Assembly: GCA_019456185.1 (NCBI GenBank)
Contig: VRUH01000024.1
Location: 1 to 54,637, forward strand
Reading direction: 5' to 3'
Source of the DNA: Candidatus Glassbacteria bacterium
GTDB lineage: Bacteria; Gemmatimonadota; Glassbacteria; GWA2-58-10
Length of the DNA: 54,637 bases
The notes beneath the pieces are model-generated. The model searched no databases and was not told the DNA's origin. It was given only the letters and a program-made list of their open reading frames with translations. Both the position numbers and the translations under genes were made by a program. Of the stretch, positions 42,090-49,754 are shown piece by piece (the stretch's first letter is position 1; every line of letters starts with the position of its first letter).

Positions 42090-42115
42090 GTGTCCATTTT
42101 TATGTGGCAATACCA
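42090..42115 (-). repeat. Right terminal inverted repeat, IS3-family type
   Basis: The reverse complement of these 26 bases matches the left repeat at 28050-28075 at 21 of 26 positions. It follows the stop codon of the transposase remnant at the spacing expected for an IS3-family right end. Confidence 0.65.
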
Positions 42116-42150
42116 GTCGGAGATGTACTGAATATCATTCCTCGGCTCAG

Positions 42151-42184
42151 AAAAAAAAGGCCCCAACAGTGAAGCTGTTGAGGC
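42151..42184 (-). terminator. Terminator of the tRNA-Pro transcript
   Basis: On the minus strand a 10-bp stem with one U-G pair (42175-42184 with 42160-42169) and a 5-nt loop is followed by eight T residues (42151-42158). It lies about 95 nt beyond the tRNA 3' end. Confidence 0.85.
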
Positions 42185-42200
42185 ATAATCAAGGATGTTT

Positions 42201-42218
42201 TTGGCACATATTGGCACA
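42201..42218. repeat. TTGGCACA direct repeat with 10-bp period
   Basis: TTGGCACA occurs at 42201-42208 and 42211-42218, one helical turn apart, between the tRNA 3' end and its terminator. Such spacing is typical of protein-binding arm sites near integrase attachment sites. An att relic is possible but unproven. Confidence 0.35.
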
Positions 42219-42277
42219 AAACTGTGATTGACAACTGGTCAAATGTGCCGGGGATTAATGTAACCCGTTGAAAAATA

Positions 42278-42354
42278 TGGTCGGGGCGACTGGATTCGAA
42301 CCAGCGACCACCGGCCCCCCATGCCGGTGCGCTACCGGACTGCGCCACGCCCCG
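42278..42354 (-). tRNA. tRNA-Pro (anticodon GGG)
   Basis: The minus-strand cloverleaf is complete: acceptor stem CGGGGCG/CGCCCCG, D-arm GCGC/GCGC, anticodon stem CCGGC/GCCGG with loop ATGGGGG (anticodon GGG), T-arm GCTGG/CCAGT-type with TTCGAAT, discriminator A and an encoded 3' CCA (42278-42280). It reads proline CCC/CCU codons. It has its own promoter and terminator. Its 3' end points toward the island, the usual orientation for island insertion at a tRNA gene. Confidence 0.95.
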
Positions 42355-42390
42355 AAAACACTCGGCGGATTCCCAGGGGAAACAGCCCAT

Positions 42391-42419
42391 AATCTATTAT
42401 CTTCAACGCAGTTTGACAA
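42391..42419 (-). promoter_or_regulatory. Promoter for tRNA-Pro
   Basis: TTGTCA (42414-42419) and TAGATT (42391-42396) on the minus strand with a 17-nt spacer, about 37 nt upstream of the tRNA 5' end. Confidence 0.65.
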
Positions 42420-42433
42420 GGATGTCGCCGGTA

Positions 42434-42790
42434 TTAGCCGCGGATCAGCTCTCTGATTTCCACTAACTGGCGGCGGACATCTTCGAGCACCTGACGGTTA
42501 CGCTGCTCAGCGGGCAGGGCGTCCAGCCCCTTCTTGCGCATCTGTTTGAGCTGCTGGAGCTTACGCTGCGCACCCTCGATTGTGTACATCTCCGTGTAGA
42601 GCAGGTGCTTGATCAACTGGACCACCTGGATATCGCTCTTGCGGTAGGCCCGGTTGCCGGCGCGGTTTTTCGAGGGGCTGAGGACCTTGAACTGAGTTTC
42701 CCAGTAACGCAAAACATGGGCCTTCAGATCGGTGATCTCGCACACCTCGCTGATCGAGTAGTATTCCTTATCCGGAAAAATATCGGACAT
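42434..42790 (-). CDS. MerR-family transcription regulator
   Basis: A 118-residue protein with an N-terminal MerR helix-turn-helix: '[41 protein letters not shown]' positions 10-50 are the conserved HTH and wing (RYWE, NR.YR). A dimerisation helix follows ('[15 protein letters not shown]'). No metal-binding cysteine pair is present in the C-terminal part, so a metal or drug sensor is unlikely. It resembles the small MerR proteins found at the end of such housekeeping clusters. It lies 53 nt downstream of gpsA in the same direction and just upstream of tRNA-Pro. Confidence 0.88.
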   Translation of the reverse strand: MSDIFPDKEYYSISEVCEITDLKAHVLRYWETQFKVLSPSKNRAGNRAYRKSDIQVVQLIKHLLYTEMYTIEGAQRKLQQLKQMRKKGLDALPAEQRNRQVLEDVRRQLVEIRELIRG

Positions 42791-42843
42791 GGCATCTCCG
42801 AAGTGGATATTCTCTCCCCGCGACAGGTTGGTGCGCAGGGACG

Positions 42844-43848
42844 TTACTCGTATTCTTTTTTGAGTTCCCGATTCATCAATTCACGGATCGCCAGCTCGAC
42901 CGACTGGCCCTCGAACAGGATCCGATGGACCTGCTCCACTATCGGCATCTCCACACCCAGCTTGCGCGCCAGTTCGTATGCCGACTCTGTTGTACGGATA
43001 CCCTCGGCGACAGTGCGCTCCTCTCCACCCGTTATCTCCTCCAGAGACTCTCCATGGCCGATCCGCAGCCCGACCTTGCGGTTACGGCTCAAATCGCCGG
43101 TACAGGTCAAGACCAGATCGCCCAGTCCGGAAACACCGGAAAACGTCGCGGCGCTGGCGCCCAAAGCCGCTCCGAGACGGGCGATTTCCGCCAGGCCGCG
43201 GGTGATCAGCGCCGCGCGGGTATTGGTTCCCAGACCGGCGCCCTCAATCATTCCGGTGGCGACCGCGATCACGTTCTTCAGGGAACCGCCGAGTTCCACC
43301 CCCACCACGTCATCGTGCTTGTACACCCGGAAATACGCAGTCGAAAACAGGCCCTGCACCAGTAGGGCCGCCTGCTCATCCCTGCTGGCGGCGGTAATTA
43401 CTGTCGGGCGGCGCGCGGCGACCTCGCTGGCGAAACTGGGACCGGATAGAACCACGTACGCCTTGACCTTCTCTGCCGGCAGGACCTCGGCCACAAGTTC
43501 GCTGATCCTCTTCAGCGAGCCGCACTCGATTCCCTTGCTGGCGTTGACCAGCACGGTACCAACTCCGATCCTTCCGGCGGCCCCGGTCAGCACCTCGCGC
43601 ATGACATGGGTCGGGCAGACCGTGACCACCACCTCGGCCCCGTCCACTGCCTGCTGAATGTCGCTGGTGGCGCCCAGGTCGCCGCTCAGCTCGACTCCGG
43701 GCAGATAGAGCTCATTACGGTGTTCGCGCCCGATCTGCTCTGCGACCTCGGCTTCCCAGGACCAGAGAACAACGTCCTTGGCCTTCGATGCCAGCAGGTC
43801 TGCCAGAGTGGTGCCCCAGCTTCCGGCTCCGATCACCGCGATCCTCAT
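42844..43848 (-). CDS. gpsA: NAD(P)H-dependent glycerol-3-phosphate dehydrogenase
   Basis: A 334-residue protein. The ATG at 43848 overlaps the plsY stop by 4 nt and opens with the Rossmann motif VIGAGSWGTTLADLLA (residues 5-20). 'VVLSGPSFASEVAARRPT' and the catalytic region 'VGVELGGSLKNVIAVATG' with Lys follow, then 'GLGTNTRAALITRGLAEI' and 'GLGDLVLTCT'. It reduces dihydroxyacetone phosphate to glycerol-3-phosphate, the substrate of PlsY encoded directly upstream. The longer frame back to 44217 lies over plsY and is not used. Confidence 0.97.
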   Translation of the reverse strand: MRIAVIGAGSWGTTLADLLASKAKDVVLWSWEAEVAEQIGREHRNELYLPGVELSGDLGATSDIQQAVDGAEVVVTVCPTHVMREVLTGAAGRIGVGTVLVNASKGIECGSLKRISELVAEVLPAEKVKAYVVLSGPSFASEVAARRPTVITAASRDEQAALLVQGLFSTAYFRVYKHDDVVGVELGGSLKNVIAVATGMIEGAGLGTNTRAALITRGLAEIARLGAALGASAATFSGVSGLGDLVLTCTGDLSRNRKVGLRIGHGESLEEITGGEERTVAEGIRTTESAYELARKLGVEMPIVEQVHRILFEGQSVELAIRELMNRELKKEYE

Positions 43849-44474
43849 CTGGAGCCACCTCCGCGGCTGAGACGTTTTTCTTCGCCGCGAATCAGTCTGC
43901 CGATATTCGAACGGTGGGTGATGAGCACACCGCAGGCTACCAGGACCCCGAAAGCCTGGAAGACCGGAAATCCCGGCGAACTGGTGTCCATGGTCAGGAA
44001 AATCGCCGGCGGCAGGGTCAGCACTGCTGCCAGCGATGCCACCGAGACGATCCGGAACACCGCGAAAAGCGCCGCCCAGACCAGCACACAGATTCCCACC
44101 GCCGCCGGGCTGATCGCCAGCATGACTCCCGCGACGGTGGCGACTCCCTTGCCGCCCCTGAATCCGACAAACGGGCTGTATATATGTCCCGCCACCGCGG
44201 AGATACCGAGTACGCACTGCAACAGGACAGTGCTCGAAATCTGAACCGTCGAGGGCAGCCAGAATACCGTTGCGAACCCCTTTAAAATATCCACCGAAAG
44301 CACCAGCATGGCCGGCACCGTACCCATCACGCGGAACACATTCGTGGCGCCGAGGTTTCCGCTGCCGTGCTCGCGGAGATCGATCCCCTGCAGGAGACGG
44401 CCGGCCAGATAACTGGTGGGGACCGCTCCGGCAATAAATGCCGCCAGTGATACCGACAGATATATTAAGAACAT
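43845..44474 (-). CDS. plsY: Glycerol-3-phosphate acyltransferase PlsY
   Basis: A 209-residue inner-membrane protein with about six membrane segments. Conserved motifs are 'GAVPTSYLAGRLLQGIDLRE' near the start, then 'GSGNLGATNVFR' (motif 1), 'GHIYSPFVGFRGGKGVAT' (motif 2, phosphate-binding Gly-rich) and a third motif with His near the C-terminus ('THRSNIGRLIRGEEKR'). It acylates glycerol-3-phosphate from acyl-phosphate in phospholipid synthesis. It is 18 nt downstream of der and overlaps gpsA by 4 nt. Confidence 0.95.
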   Translation of the reverse strand: MFLIYLSVSLAAFIAGAVPTSYLAGRLLQGIDLREHGSGNLGATNVFRVMGTVPAMLVLSVDILKGFATVFWLPSTVQISSTVLLQCVLGISAVAGHIYSPFVGFRGGKGVATVAGVMLAISPAAVGICVLVWAALFAVFRIVSVASLAAVLTLPPAIFLTMDTSSPGFPVFQAFGVLVACGVLITHRSNIGRLIRGEEKRLSRGGGSR

Positions 44475-44492
44475 GATCGCTCTGGTTTTCGT

Positions 44493-45860
44493 TTATCTGG
44501 TTTTGCGGTGCTGACGGCTGCCCGCGCGACGGCGCTTCGGGTTTTTCCGGACAAAATGCAACCAGACAGGAGTCCCGGGAAACGGGAACTCCTCGCGCAG
44601 CCTGTTGAGCAGGTAGCGACGGTAGTGGTCGGGCACCAGGTCCGGATGGTTGGCGAACACCTCGATCACCGGCGGCGCTTCCCCGCTCTGACGGGCTCCG
44701 TAAAAAATCAGCCTGCGTTTGCCCACAACCGGGGGTTGGAGCCTCTCGGTAGCTCTCAGCAGCACGCTGTCGAGCTGCTCCCGGGTGAGCTTGCGTTTAC
44801 GCTCCTGGGCGACCTGGACCGCCAGTTCAATCAGCTTGCCGATCCGCTGGGCGGTAATCGCCGAGATAAAAATCATCGGCACATGCGCCAGGTGGGGATA
44901 GTCCGCCTTGATCCCCTTCTCGATTTCAGCGGCGGTGTTGGTTTCCTTCTCCGCCACCAGGTCCCACTTGTTCATCGCCAGCACCAGTCCCTTGCCGGCG
45001 TTGATCGCCATGTCGGCCACGCGGAGTTCCTGGCGCAGCAGGCCCTGGCCCGAATCGAGCATCAGGACCGCCACCTCGCAGCGCTCGATACAGTTGACCG
45101 TGCGCAGCATGGTGTAGTAGTCCAGCCCCCTGGCCGTTTTCATCTTGCGCCGCAGGCCCGCCGTGTCGATCAGCACCAACTCGCGGCCCTGGAACCGGAT
45201 CCTGGTATCCACCGGATCGCGGGTGGTCCCGGCCACCTCGCTGACCAGCATCCGCTCCTCGCCGGCCAGCTTGTTGACCAGCGAACTCTTACCCACGTTG
45301 GGTCTGCCGACAACGGCCAGGTGGATCGCCTGGTCGGTCTCGTCGGTATCGGTATCGGGCCACCGCCCAATGGTGTCCACCAGCAGGTCGAGCAGGTCTC
45401 CGCTGGCGTTGCCGTGCAACGCGGAAACCGCTATGACGTGCTCGAACCCCCAGCGCTGGAACTCGCCTGCGGGAAACCGTCCCTTGAGGTCCGATTTATT
45501 GACCGCCAGAACTACCTGCTTGCCCGTGCGGCGAAGGTAGCCGGCCAATTCCTCGTCACCGGCGGTGGGCCCCTCGCCGGCATCCACCAGGAACAGCAGC
45601 ACGTCGGCCTGGCTGATCGCGATATCGACCTGCACGCGCAGCTCATCGCCGAACTCCTCGCCGACCGCATCCATGATCCCGGCGGTGTCGATCAGGGAAA
45701 ACACGCGGCCGTTCCAGTCCACCTGGCCGTAAATCCTGTCGCGCGTCACTCCCGGGGTGCTGTCAACTATCGCCACCCTCCTGCCGACAAACCTGTTGAA
45801 CAGTGTCGACTTGCCCACGTTGGGCCTGCCGATAACCGCTACCCTGGGAAGCGATCTCAC
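44493..45860 (-). CDS. der: Ribosome-assembly GTPase Der (EngA)
   Basis: A 455-residue protein with two tandem G domains. The first has P-loop GRPNVGKSTLFNRF (residues 11-24), G2 Thr in 'PGVTRDR', G3 DTAG and G4 NKSD. The second repeats GRPNVGKSSLVNKL, 'AGTTRDP', DTAG and NKWD. A C-terminal KH-like domain follows ('SVLLRATERLQPPVVGKRRL' and 'FVRKNPKRRR'). Length and order match Der. It acts in large-subunit maturation. It is 15 nt downstream of the SPOR lipoprotein gene. Confidence 0.97.
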   Translation of the reverse strand: MRSLPRVAVIGRPNVGKSTLFNRFVGRRVAIVDSTPGVTRDRIYGQVDWNGRVFSLIDTAGIMDAVGEEFGDELRVQVDIAISQADVLLFLVDAGEGPTAGDEELAGYLRRTGKQVVLAVNKSDLKGRFPAGEFQRWGFEHVIAVSALHGNASGDLLDLLVDTIGRWPDTDTDETDQAIHLAVVGRPNVGKSSLVNKLAGEERMLVSEVAGTTRDPVDTRIRFQGRELVLIDTAGLRRKMKTARGLDYYTMLRTVNCIERCEVAVLMLDSGQGLLRQELRVADMAINAGKGLVLAMNKWDLVAEKETNTAAEIEKGIKADYPHLAHVPMIFISAITAQRIGKLIELAVQVAQERKRKLTREQLDSVLLRATERLQPPVVGKRRLIFYGARQSGEAPPVIEVFANHPDLVPDHYRRYLLNRLREEFPFPGTPVWLHFVRKNPKRRRAGSRQHRKTR

Positions 45861-45875
45861 GACTAACCGACCCTC

Positions 45876-46313
45876 CTAAAGCCTGACAAGCCAGATATCG
45901 CTCTTGTACTTGTCGACAATTTCCCGGGCCACCTCGTGGGCGTCGCCGCTGCTGCTGTACTGTCCGATCCGTACCCGGTGCCAGCGGCCGCTGTCGAGAT
46001 CGACTTGTTCCACCCGCGAGTCGTAACCTTTATTTCTGTAAAATTCCGCCAGCTTGTTGGCGTCCTCGAGAGTGGACCAGGAAGCTACCTGGATAGTGTA
46101 GTCGCCGGGTACTGATTTGAACGCCTTCTCCACCGGTTCCGGCTCCGGTTCGGGTTCCGGCTCCGGTTCGGGTTCGGGCTCCGGCGCGGGCGCGGGCTCG
46201 GGTTGCTGGACCTGTGCCTGCGGCTGGGGCTGGGGAGCAGGCTCCTCTTTTTTGCCACAGGCAAAAGCCAGCACCAGCAATGAGAGACAGACTGCCAGTA
46301 AGATCCTGTTCAT
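45876..46313 (-). CDS. SPOR-domain lipoprotein with Pro-Glu-rich linker
   Basis: A 145-residue protein. The signal peptide ends in a lipobox (LAFAC, Cys 20). Residues about 27-60 are a Pro/Gln/Glu linker with about ten Pro-Glu repeats that could span the periplasmic gap. Residues about 68-145 form a SPOR domain ('YTIQVASWSTLEDANKLAEF' and 'WHRVRIGQYSSSGDAHEVAR'), which binds denuded septal peptidoglycan. The pattern is that of a division-site or wall-associated lipoprotein. It is encoded between the DUF512 gene and der. Confidence 0.9.
   Translation of the reverse strand: MNRILLAVCLSLLVLAFACGKKEEPAPQPQPQAQVQQPEPAPAPEPEPEPEPEPEPEPEPVEKAFKSVPGDYTIQVASWSTLEDANKLAEFYRNKGYDSRVEQVDLDSGRWHRVRIGQYSSSGDAHEVAREIVDKYKSDIWLVRL
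46132..46200. repeat. GGTTCCGGCTCC-type tandem repeat encoding the Pro-Glu linker
   Basis: A 6-base unit (Pro-Glu codons) repeats about ten times with small changes. It is a coding microsatellite that may vary in length between strains. Confidence 0.75.
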
Positions 46314-46370
46314 CGGGCACTCCGTGGTTTGAGAGAAAGCACAGGGGTAAAATAGCTGATTAAGTTTCCG

Positions 46371-47684
46371 CTAGCGAGTTTCCTTCATATCCACTGTCAT
46401 GAGTTCCAATGCCCCGGCCGGACTGCCGGCGGCGATTGCCCTGGCCGGGGCGAGCTTGCCGCGCAACTGATCCAGCGTCATGTCGTCGAGAAACAACCTG
46501 TCCTCATTCAGCGCAGCCCCGGGCAGAAGATAGATATCGGCCGGTGGAGATTTCCTCACCGCCGCAATGATATCTCTTCCGCAGAGCAAACCCGCCACCG
46601 TGATCGAATCACCCAGCAGGCGGTTGGCGACCGGGGTAACGCGCCACGATGCGGGCAGAACTTTTTCTATCCGCGGCAGAAACCGCTCCCTGAATACAGG
46701 AGCGAACAGCTTGCCTGTCAGAAAGTTTATCCGGCTGTTCCTGCTCAAATTGCCCGGACCGATACGCCGCAGCAGCTTGTCCAGCTCGGACAGCGCACTG
46801 CGCACAAGGCCGATCCCGTTTTCAAGCTGCGGGTAGCCCTCGCAGCTCGCCGCCGACGGCAGCCGCGAGCCGCTCAGAATGTAGAACTCATCGGCCGCGA
46901 ACACGAACCTGCCGCCCCGCTTCCGGCGGAAACCGCGCTGGAGGCGATGGATCGCCCGCAGCGTTTCGGCCGCCCCGGCCGGGGTCACCGGTTCCAAGGC
47001 AGGCAGACGCCGCCGATGGGCGGTGAGGCCGACCGGGACAACAGCCAGACTCAGTATTTCCGGCCCCAGCGCTTCCAACTCCAGTGCCGTGCGTTCCAGC
47101 ACCACTCCGTCATTTATCCCCGGACAGAGCACGAGCTGGCAGTGGAGTTCAACTCCGCAAGCTATCAACTCGTCCAGCAGGCTCAGGATATCCGCCCGGC
47201 CCCGTCCGCCCAGCATCCTGCCGCGGATTTCCTCATCCGTGGCGTGGACCGAGATATAAAGCGGGCTCAGACCCATCCCGGCGATCCGGTCCAGATCGCG
47301 CTCACGGAGGTTGCTGCCGGTGATATAGTTACCGTACAGGAAACTGTGACGGTAATCCTCGTCCTTGACATACAGCGAGCGCCGGAGGCCTTTGGGCAAC
47401 TGATGCACGAAACAGAACATGCAGTTACAGCCGCAACGGGTAATCCGGCCCTGATCGATATCGAGACCCAGGCTCTCGCCGCTCGTGCGGTGGAGTGTCA
47501 GCAGAGTGGCAGCGCTGCTGCCCGCCCTGCGGTACTCCAGTTCCAGTTCGGCGTCGGCTGTCAGAAACAGAAAGTCGAGGAAATCCTCGACCTGCTGACC
47601 GTTTATCGTCTCGATTGTGTCGCCCGGAGTCAGTCCGGCTCTATCCGCAGGCGAGTCGTTTTCAACCGCTGTAATCCTGACCAT
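46371..47684 (-). CDS. DUF512-family PDZ/radical-SAM-like protein
   Basis: A 437-residue protein started at the ATG at 47684. The frame is open to 47777 but family similarity begins here. An N-terminal PDZ-like domain (about 1-80, 'SPADRAGLTPGDTIETINGQ') is followed by a cysteine motif 'RCGCNCMFCFVHQLPKGLR' with C-x3-C-x2-C spacing, then 'YVKDEDYRHSFLYGNYITGS' and 'LSPLYISVHATDEEIRGRML' as in DUF512. A late C-terminal part contains 'GRDIIAAVRK'. The function is not established. In many bacteria it is encoded next to der, as here. Confidence 0.85.
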   Translation of the reverse strand: MVRITAVENDSPADRAGLTPGDTIETINGQQVEDFLDFLFLTADAELELEYRRAGSSAATLLTLHRTSGESLGLDIDQGRITRCGCNCMFCFVHQLPKGLRRSLYVKDEDYRHSFLYGNYITGSNLRERDLDRIAGMGLSPLYISVHATDEEIRGRMLGGRGRADILSLLDELIACGVELHCQLVLCPGINDGVVLERTALELEALGPEILSLAVVPVGLTAHRRRLPALEPVTPAGAAETLRAIHRLQRGFRRKRGGRFVFAADEFYILSGSRLPSAASCEGYPQLENGIGLVRSALSELDKLLRRIGPGNLSRNSRINFLTGKLFAPVFRERFLPRIEKVLPASWRVTPVANRLLGDSITVAGLLCGRDIIAAVRKSPPADIYLLPGAALNEDRLFLDDMTLDQLRGKLAPARAIAAGSPAGALELMTVDMKETR

Positions 47685-47801
47685 TACTTGTTTTACTATA
47701 CCAGACGGTAAAAACATCGTCAAGAGAAACATCCCGTACGGGGAATTTCCCCGCCAGGGACAAGGGACTTGGTTCAATTCTGAACAGCAGCCGGAGGTGG
47801 A

Positions 47802-48908
47802 TCAGCGTCCGGGCGGCAGGTCCAGCAGCCAGAGATCGCAGTTCCCGCTGCGGGTGGTGGCATAGACAGCACGGTTGCCGTCCGGCGAGAACCGCGGGCT
47901 GAGCACTCCGCCGGAATCGCGGGAAAGGGGACGGATCGCACCGTCGCCCGTGCTGAGCAGATACAGCTCGCCGTCGCGCACCAGCAGCACCCTGTCGCCC
48001 CCGGGGCTGATATCGGCGTCCTCGCAGCCCGGGGGTCCGGTTTCGATCAACGCGCCGGATTCGGTGGAATAGCGTATCAGTACGGGAGTTGAACCGGCGA
48101 AGGAAGTGAACAGCAGTTCCCTGCCGTCAGAACTCCAGCGGGGAAACATCGGGTAGCGCTCGGGACCGACCACCTCGACAGCCGTTGTATCCATAGGGCC
48201 GAGAGTCATGACCATCAGCCGCAGTTCCCTGTCGTGCTTGGCAATGTAGGCGATTTTCGACTCCAGCGGATGGAAGGCGGGCATCCATTCATCCGCCGAC
48301 GATTTAGTCAGGCGGACAGCTTCTCTGGGGTCTTGAGCCAGGTCCACCAGCCAGATATCCCGGCTTCCGGAGCGCTCGCTCCAGAAGGCGAGGCGGGTGC
48401 CGTCCGGGTTCCAGACCGGGGTGCGCCCGCCGTTGTAGGTAATCCTCTCGGCGAACCTGTTTTCCACTTCAGCCACCCAGATTTCCGGATCGCCGGAGCG
48501 GTATGACGTATACGCCAGCCGCCGTCCCGAGGGACTGAATTCACCTTCCCAGTCGGTGCGCTCACTGAGCGTAAACTGCTCGGGACTGCCGATCACGTGA
48601 ACAACAGTCCGGGCGCGCCCGGCCAGGGAATCGCCGCTGAAAGCCTCGATCGTAATCCGGTGGCTGGCGTAACTCAGCGCCTCCGCCGAGGTAACCAGCC
48701 CGGTCCCCAACTCGCCGTCCACATCAGAACTCCAGCGGAAACTTAATCCAGCGGGGTCGCCGCTCCAGCGCGCCACCATGCGTAGGCTGGCCCCGGAATA
48801 GACAGTCTCGGCGCCGGTGGGCTGGAGAATCCTCAACTCCGCCTCGAGGCCGGCGGCGTAAAAAGTAAGCGCGGCTAACGCTGCTGTCAGCATTGATTTA
48901 CGATTCAT
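47802..48908 (-). CDS. Exported TolB-like WD40/PD40 propeller protein
   Basis: A protein of about 368 residues. I use the ATG at 48908 because it opens a standard signal peptide (MNRKSMLTAALAALTFYAAG). An ATG at 48920 and a GTG at 48947 (overlapping the ParA stop as GTGA) are alternatives. After an Ig-like N-terminal part (about 25-110) come PD40 repeats: 'EFSPSGRRLAYTSYRSGDPE', 'WNPDGTRLAFWSERSGSRDI', 'RWSSDGRELLFTSFAG' and 'RFSPDGNRAVYATTRSGNCD'. Resembles TolB C-terminal propellers. It may interact with an envelope partner. Ligand unknown. Confidence 0.83.
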   Translation of the reverse strand: MNRKSMLTAALAALTFYAAGLEAELRILQPTGAETVYSGASLRMVARWSGDPAGLSFRWSSDVDGELGTGLVTSAEALSYASHRITIEAFSGDSLAGRARTVVHVIGSPEQFTLSERTDWEGEFSPSGRRLAYTSYRSGDPEIWVAEVENRFAERITYNGGRTPVWNPDGTRLAFWSERSGSRDIWLVDLAQDPREAVRLTKSSADEWMPAFHPLESKIAYIAKHDRELRLMVMTLGPMDTTAVEVVGPERYPMFPRWSSDGRELLFTSFAGSTPVLIRYSTESGALIETGPPGCEDADISPGGDRVLLVRDGELYLLSTGDGAIRPLSRDSGGVLSPRFSPDGNRAVYATTRSGNCDLWLLDLPPGR

Positions 48909-48943
48909 CGCGGCAAACATATCCTTTCGCGCCCGGAAATCCC

Positions 48944-49684
48944 TCACCTGTTCTTATTCAGGACTTCATTGGTCAGGCTGAAATAATCCTCGGCCCCGGT
49001 GCTGTTGATCGCATATTCGAACACTGTCTTGCCGTAGCTCGGCGCCTCGCGCAGCCGGGTATTGACCCTGATTACGGTTTCGAACACCTTGTTGGGAAAA
49101 TACTTGAGCAGAACTTTGTAGATTTCCTGGCTGAGGTTGGTTCGGACATCGTACTGAGTACTCAGAATACCCATCAACTCGAGATTGCCCTTGGTATACC
49201 GGTTGATTTCGCGCATCAGCTCGATTGTGTGGCGCGCTCCGTTCATCGCCAGGTAATCCATGCTGACCGGGATAATCACCTTGTTGGCCAGGGCCAGGGC
49301 GTTGATATTGACCAGGTTACGGCTGGGGGCGCAGTCGCAGATCAGGTAGTCGATATTGCGCAGGTCGCTGAGTGAGTTCCGCAGCACGAACTCACGCCCG
49401 TCGCGCTGGGCCAGGAACATTTCCGCGTCGTTCAGTTCCTTCCCCCCTGAAGGGATCAGGTACATGTTATCGCGAACGCGAGTGACCGTGGTTTTGCCGG
49501 TTTTGAGCAAGTCGGCCAGGCTTTTGCTGCTGTTGGTCGAGAACATCAGGCTGAGGTCGCCGTGGGCGTCGCAGTCGATCAGCATCACGCGCTTTCCGGC
49601 CAGAGCCAGCCCGTGGCCCAGGTTGATGGCGGTGGTGGTTTTCCCGGTACCGCCCTTGGAAGTAATAATCGCTATTTTGATCAT
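48944..49684 (-). CDS. ParA-family ATPase
   Basis: A 246-residue protein with the deviant Walker A KGGTGKTTTAINLGHGLA (10-27, including the signature Lys), 'RVMLIDCDAHGDLS' (Walker A'), and 'DYLICDCAPSRNLVNINALA' (Walker B). It ends 'LTNEVLNKNR'. It has the short ParA/Soj form without an N-terminal DNA-binding region. No parB or chromosome-origin gene is adjacent, so it may position another cargo, for example the exported TPR/propeller neighbours or a cell-envelope machine. The next gene starts within 0-40 nt after its stop. Confidence 0.9.
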   Translation of the reverse strand: MIKIAIITSKGGTGKTTTAINLGHGLALAGKRVMLIDCDAHGDLSLMFSTNSSKSLADLLKTGKTTVTRVRDNMYLIPSGGKELNDAEMFLAQRDGREFVLRNSLSDLRNIDYLICDCAPSRNLVNINALALANKVIIPVSMDYLAMNGARHTIELMREINRYTKGNLELMGILSTQYDVRTNLSQEIYKVLLKYFPNKVFETVIRVNTRLREAPSYGKTVFEYAINSTGAEDYFSLTNEVLNKNR

Positions 49685-49754
49685 GTATACACTTGCAGTC
49701 TAATGGCTTACGATCAGCAGGGCCGTCCCGTCAACGGTCTGTTCACCGCCGGGC

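Larger units (their letters stand above)
28050..42115. mobile_element. Putative 14-kb genomic island bounded by IS3-type ends, next to tRNA-Pro
   Basis: Matching inverted repeats lie at 28050-28075 and 42090-42115, with an IS3-family transposase relic directly inside the right one. The content is unlike its flanks. The 28.1-31.8 and 37.5-42.1 kb parts are clearly AT-richer, while 31.9-37.5 kb is very GC-rich, so the island is itself a mosaic. It contains an integrase remnant, an 82-bp direct repeat, several truncated genes and no housekeeping gene. The host gene to the left is cut (27961-28049), and tRNA-Pro lies 163 nt to the right. Whether it moved as one unit or is the product of several IS insertions cannot be told from sequence reading. 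Confidence 0.55.

Noticed and set aside
42100-42390. Minus-strand frame across the tRNA-Pro region reading like [15 protein letters not shown]
   Set aside because: This is the well-known false protein obtained by translating a tRNA gene; the tRNA cloverleaf with encoded CCA explains the sequence. The plus-strand frame at 42268-42456 is its mirror.
43849-44217. N-terminal extension of gpsA to 44217
   Set aside because: It lies entirely over plsY in another frame and has no Rossmann-like features; the ATG at 43848 opens with the canonical motif.
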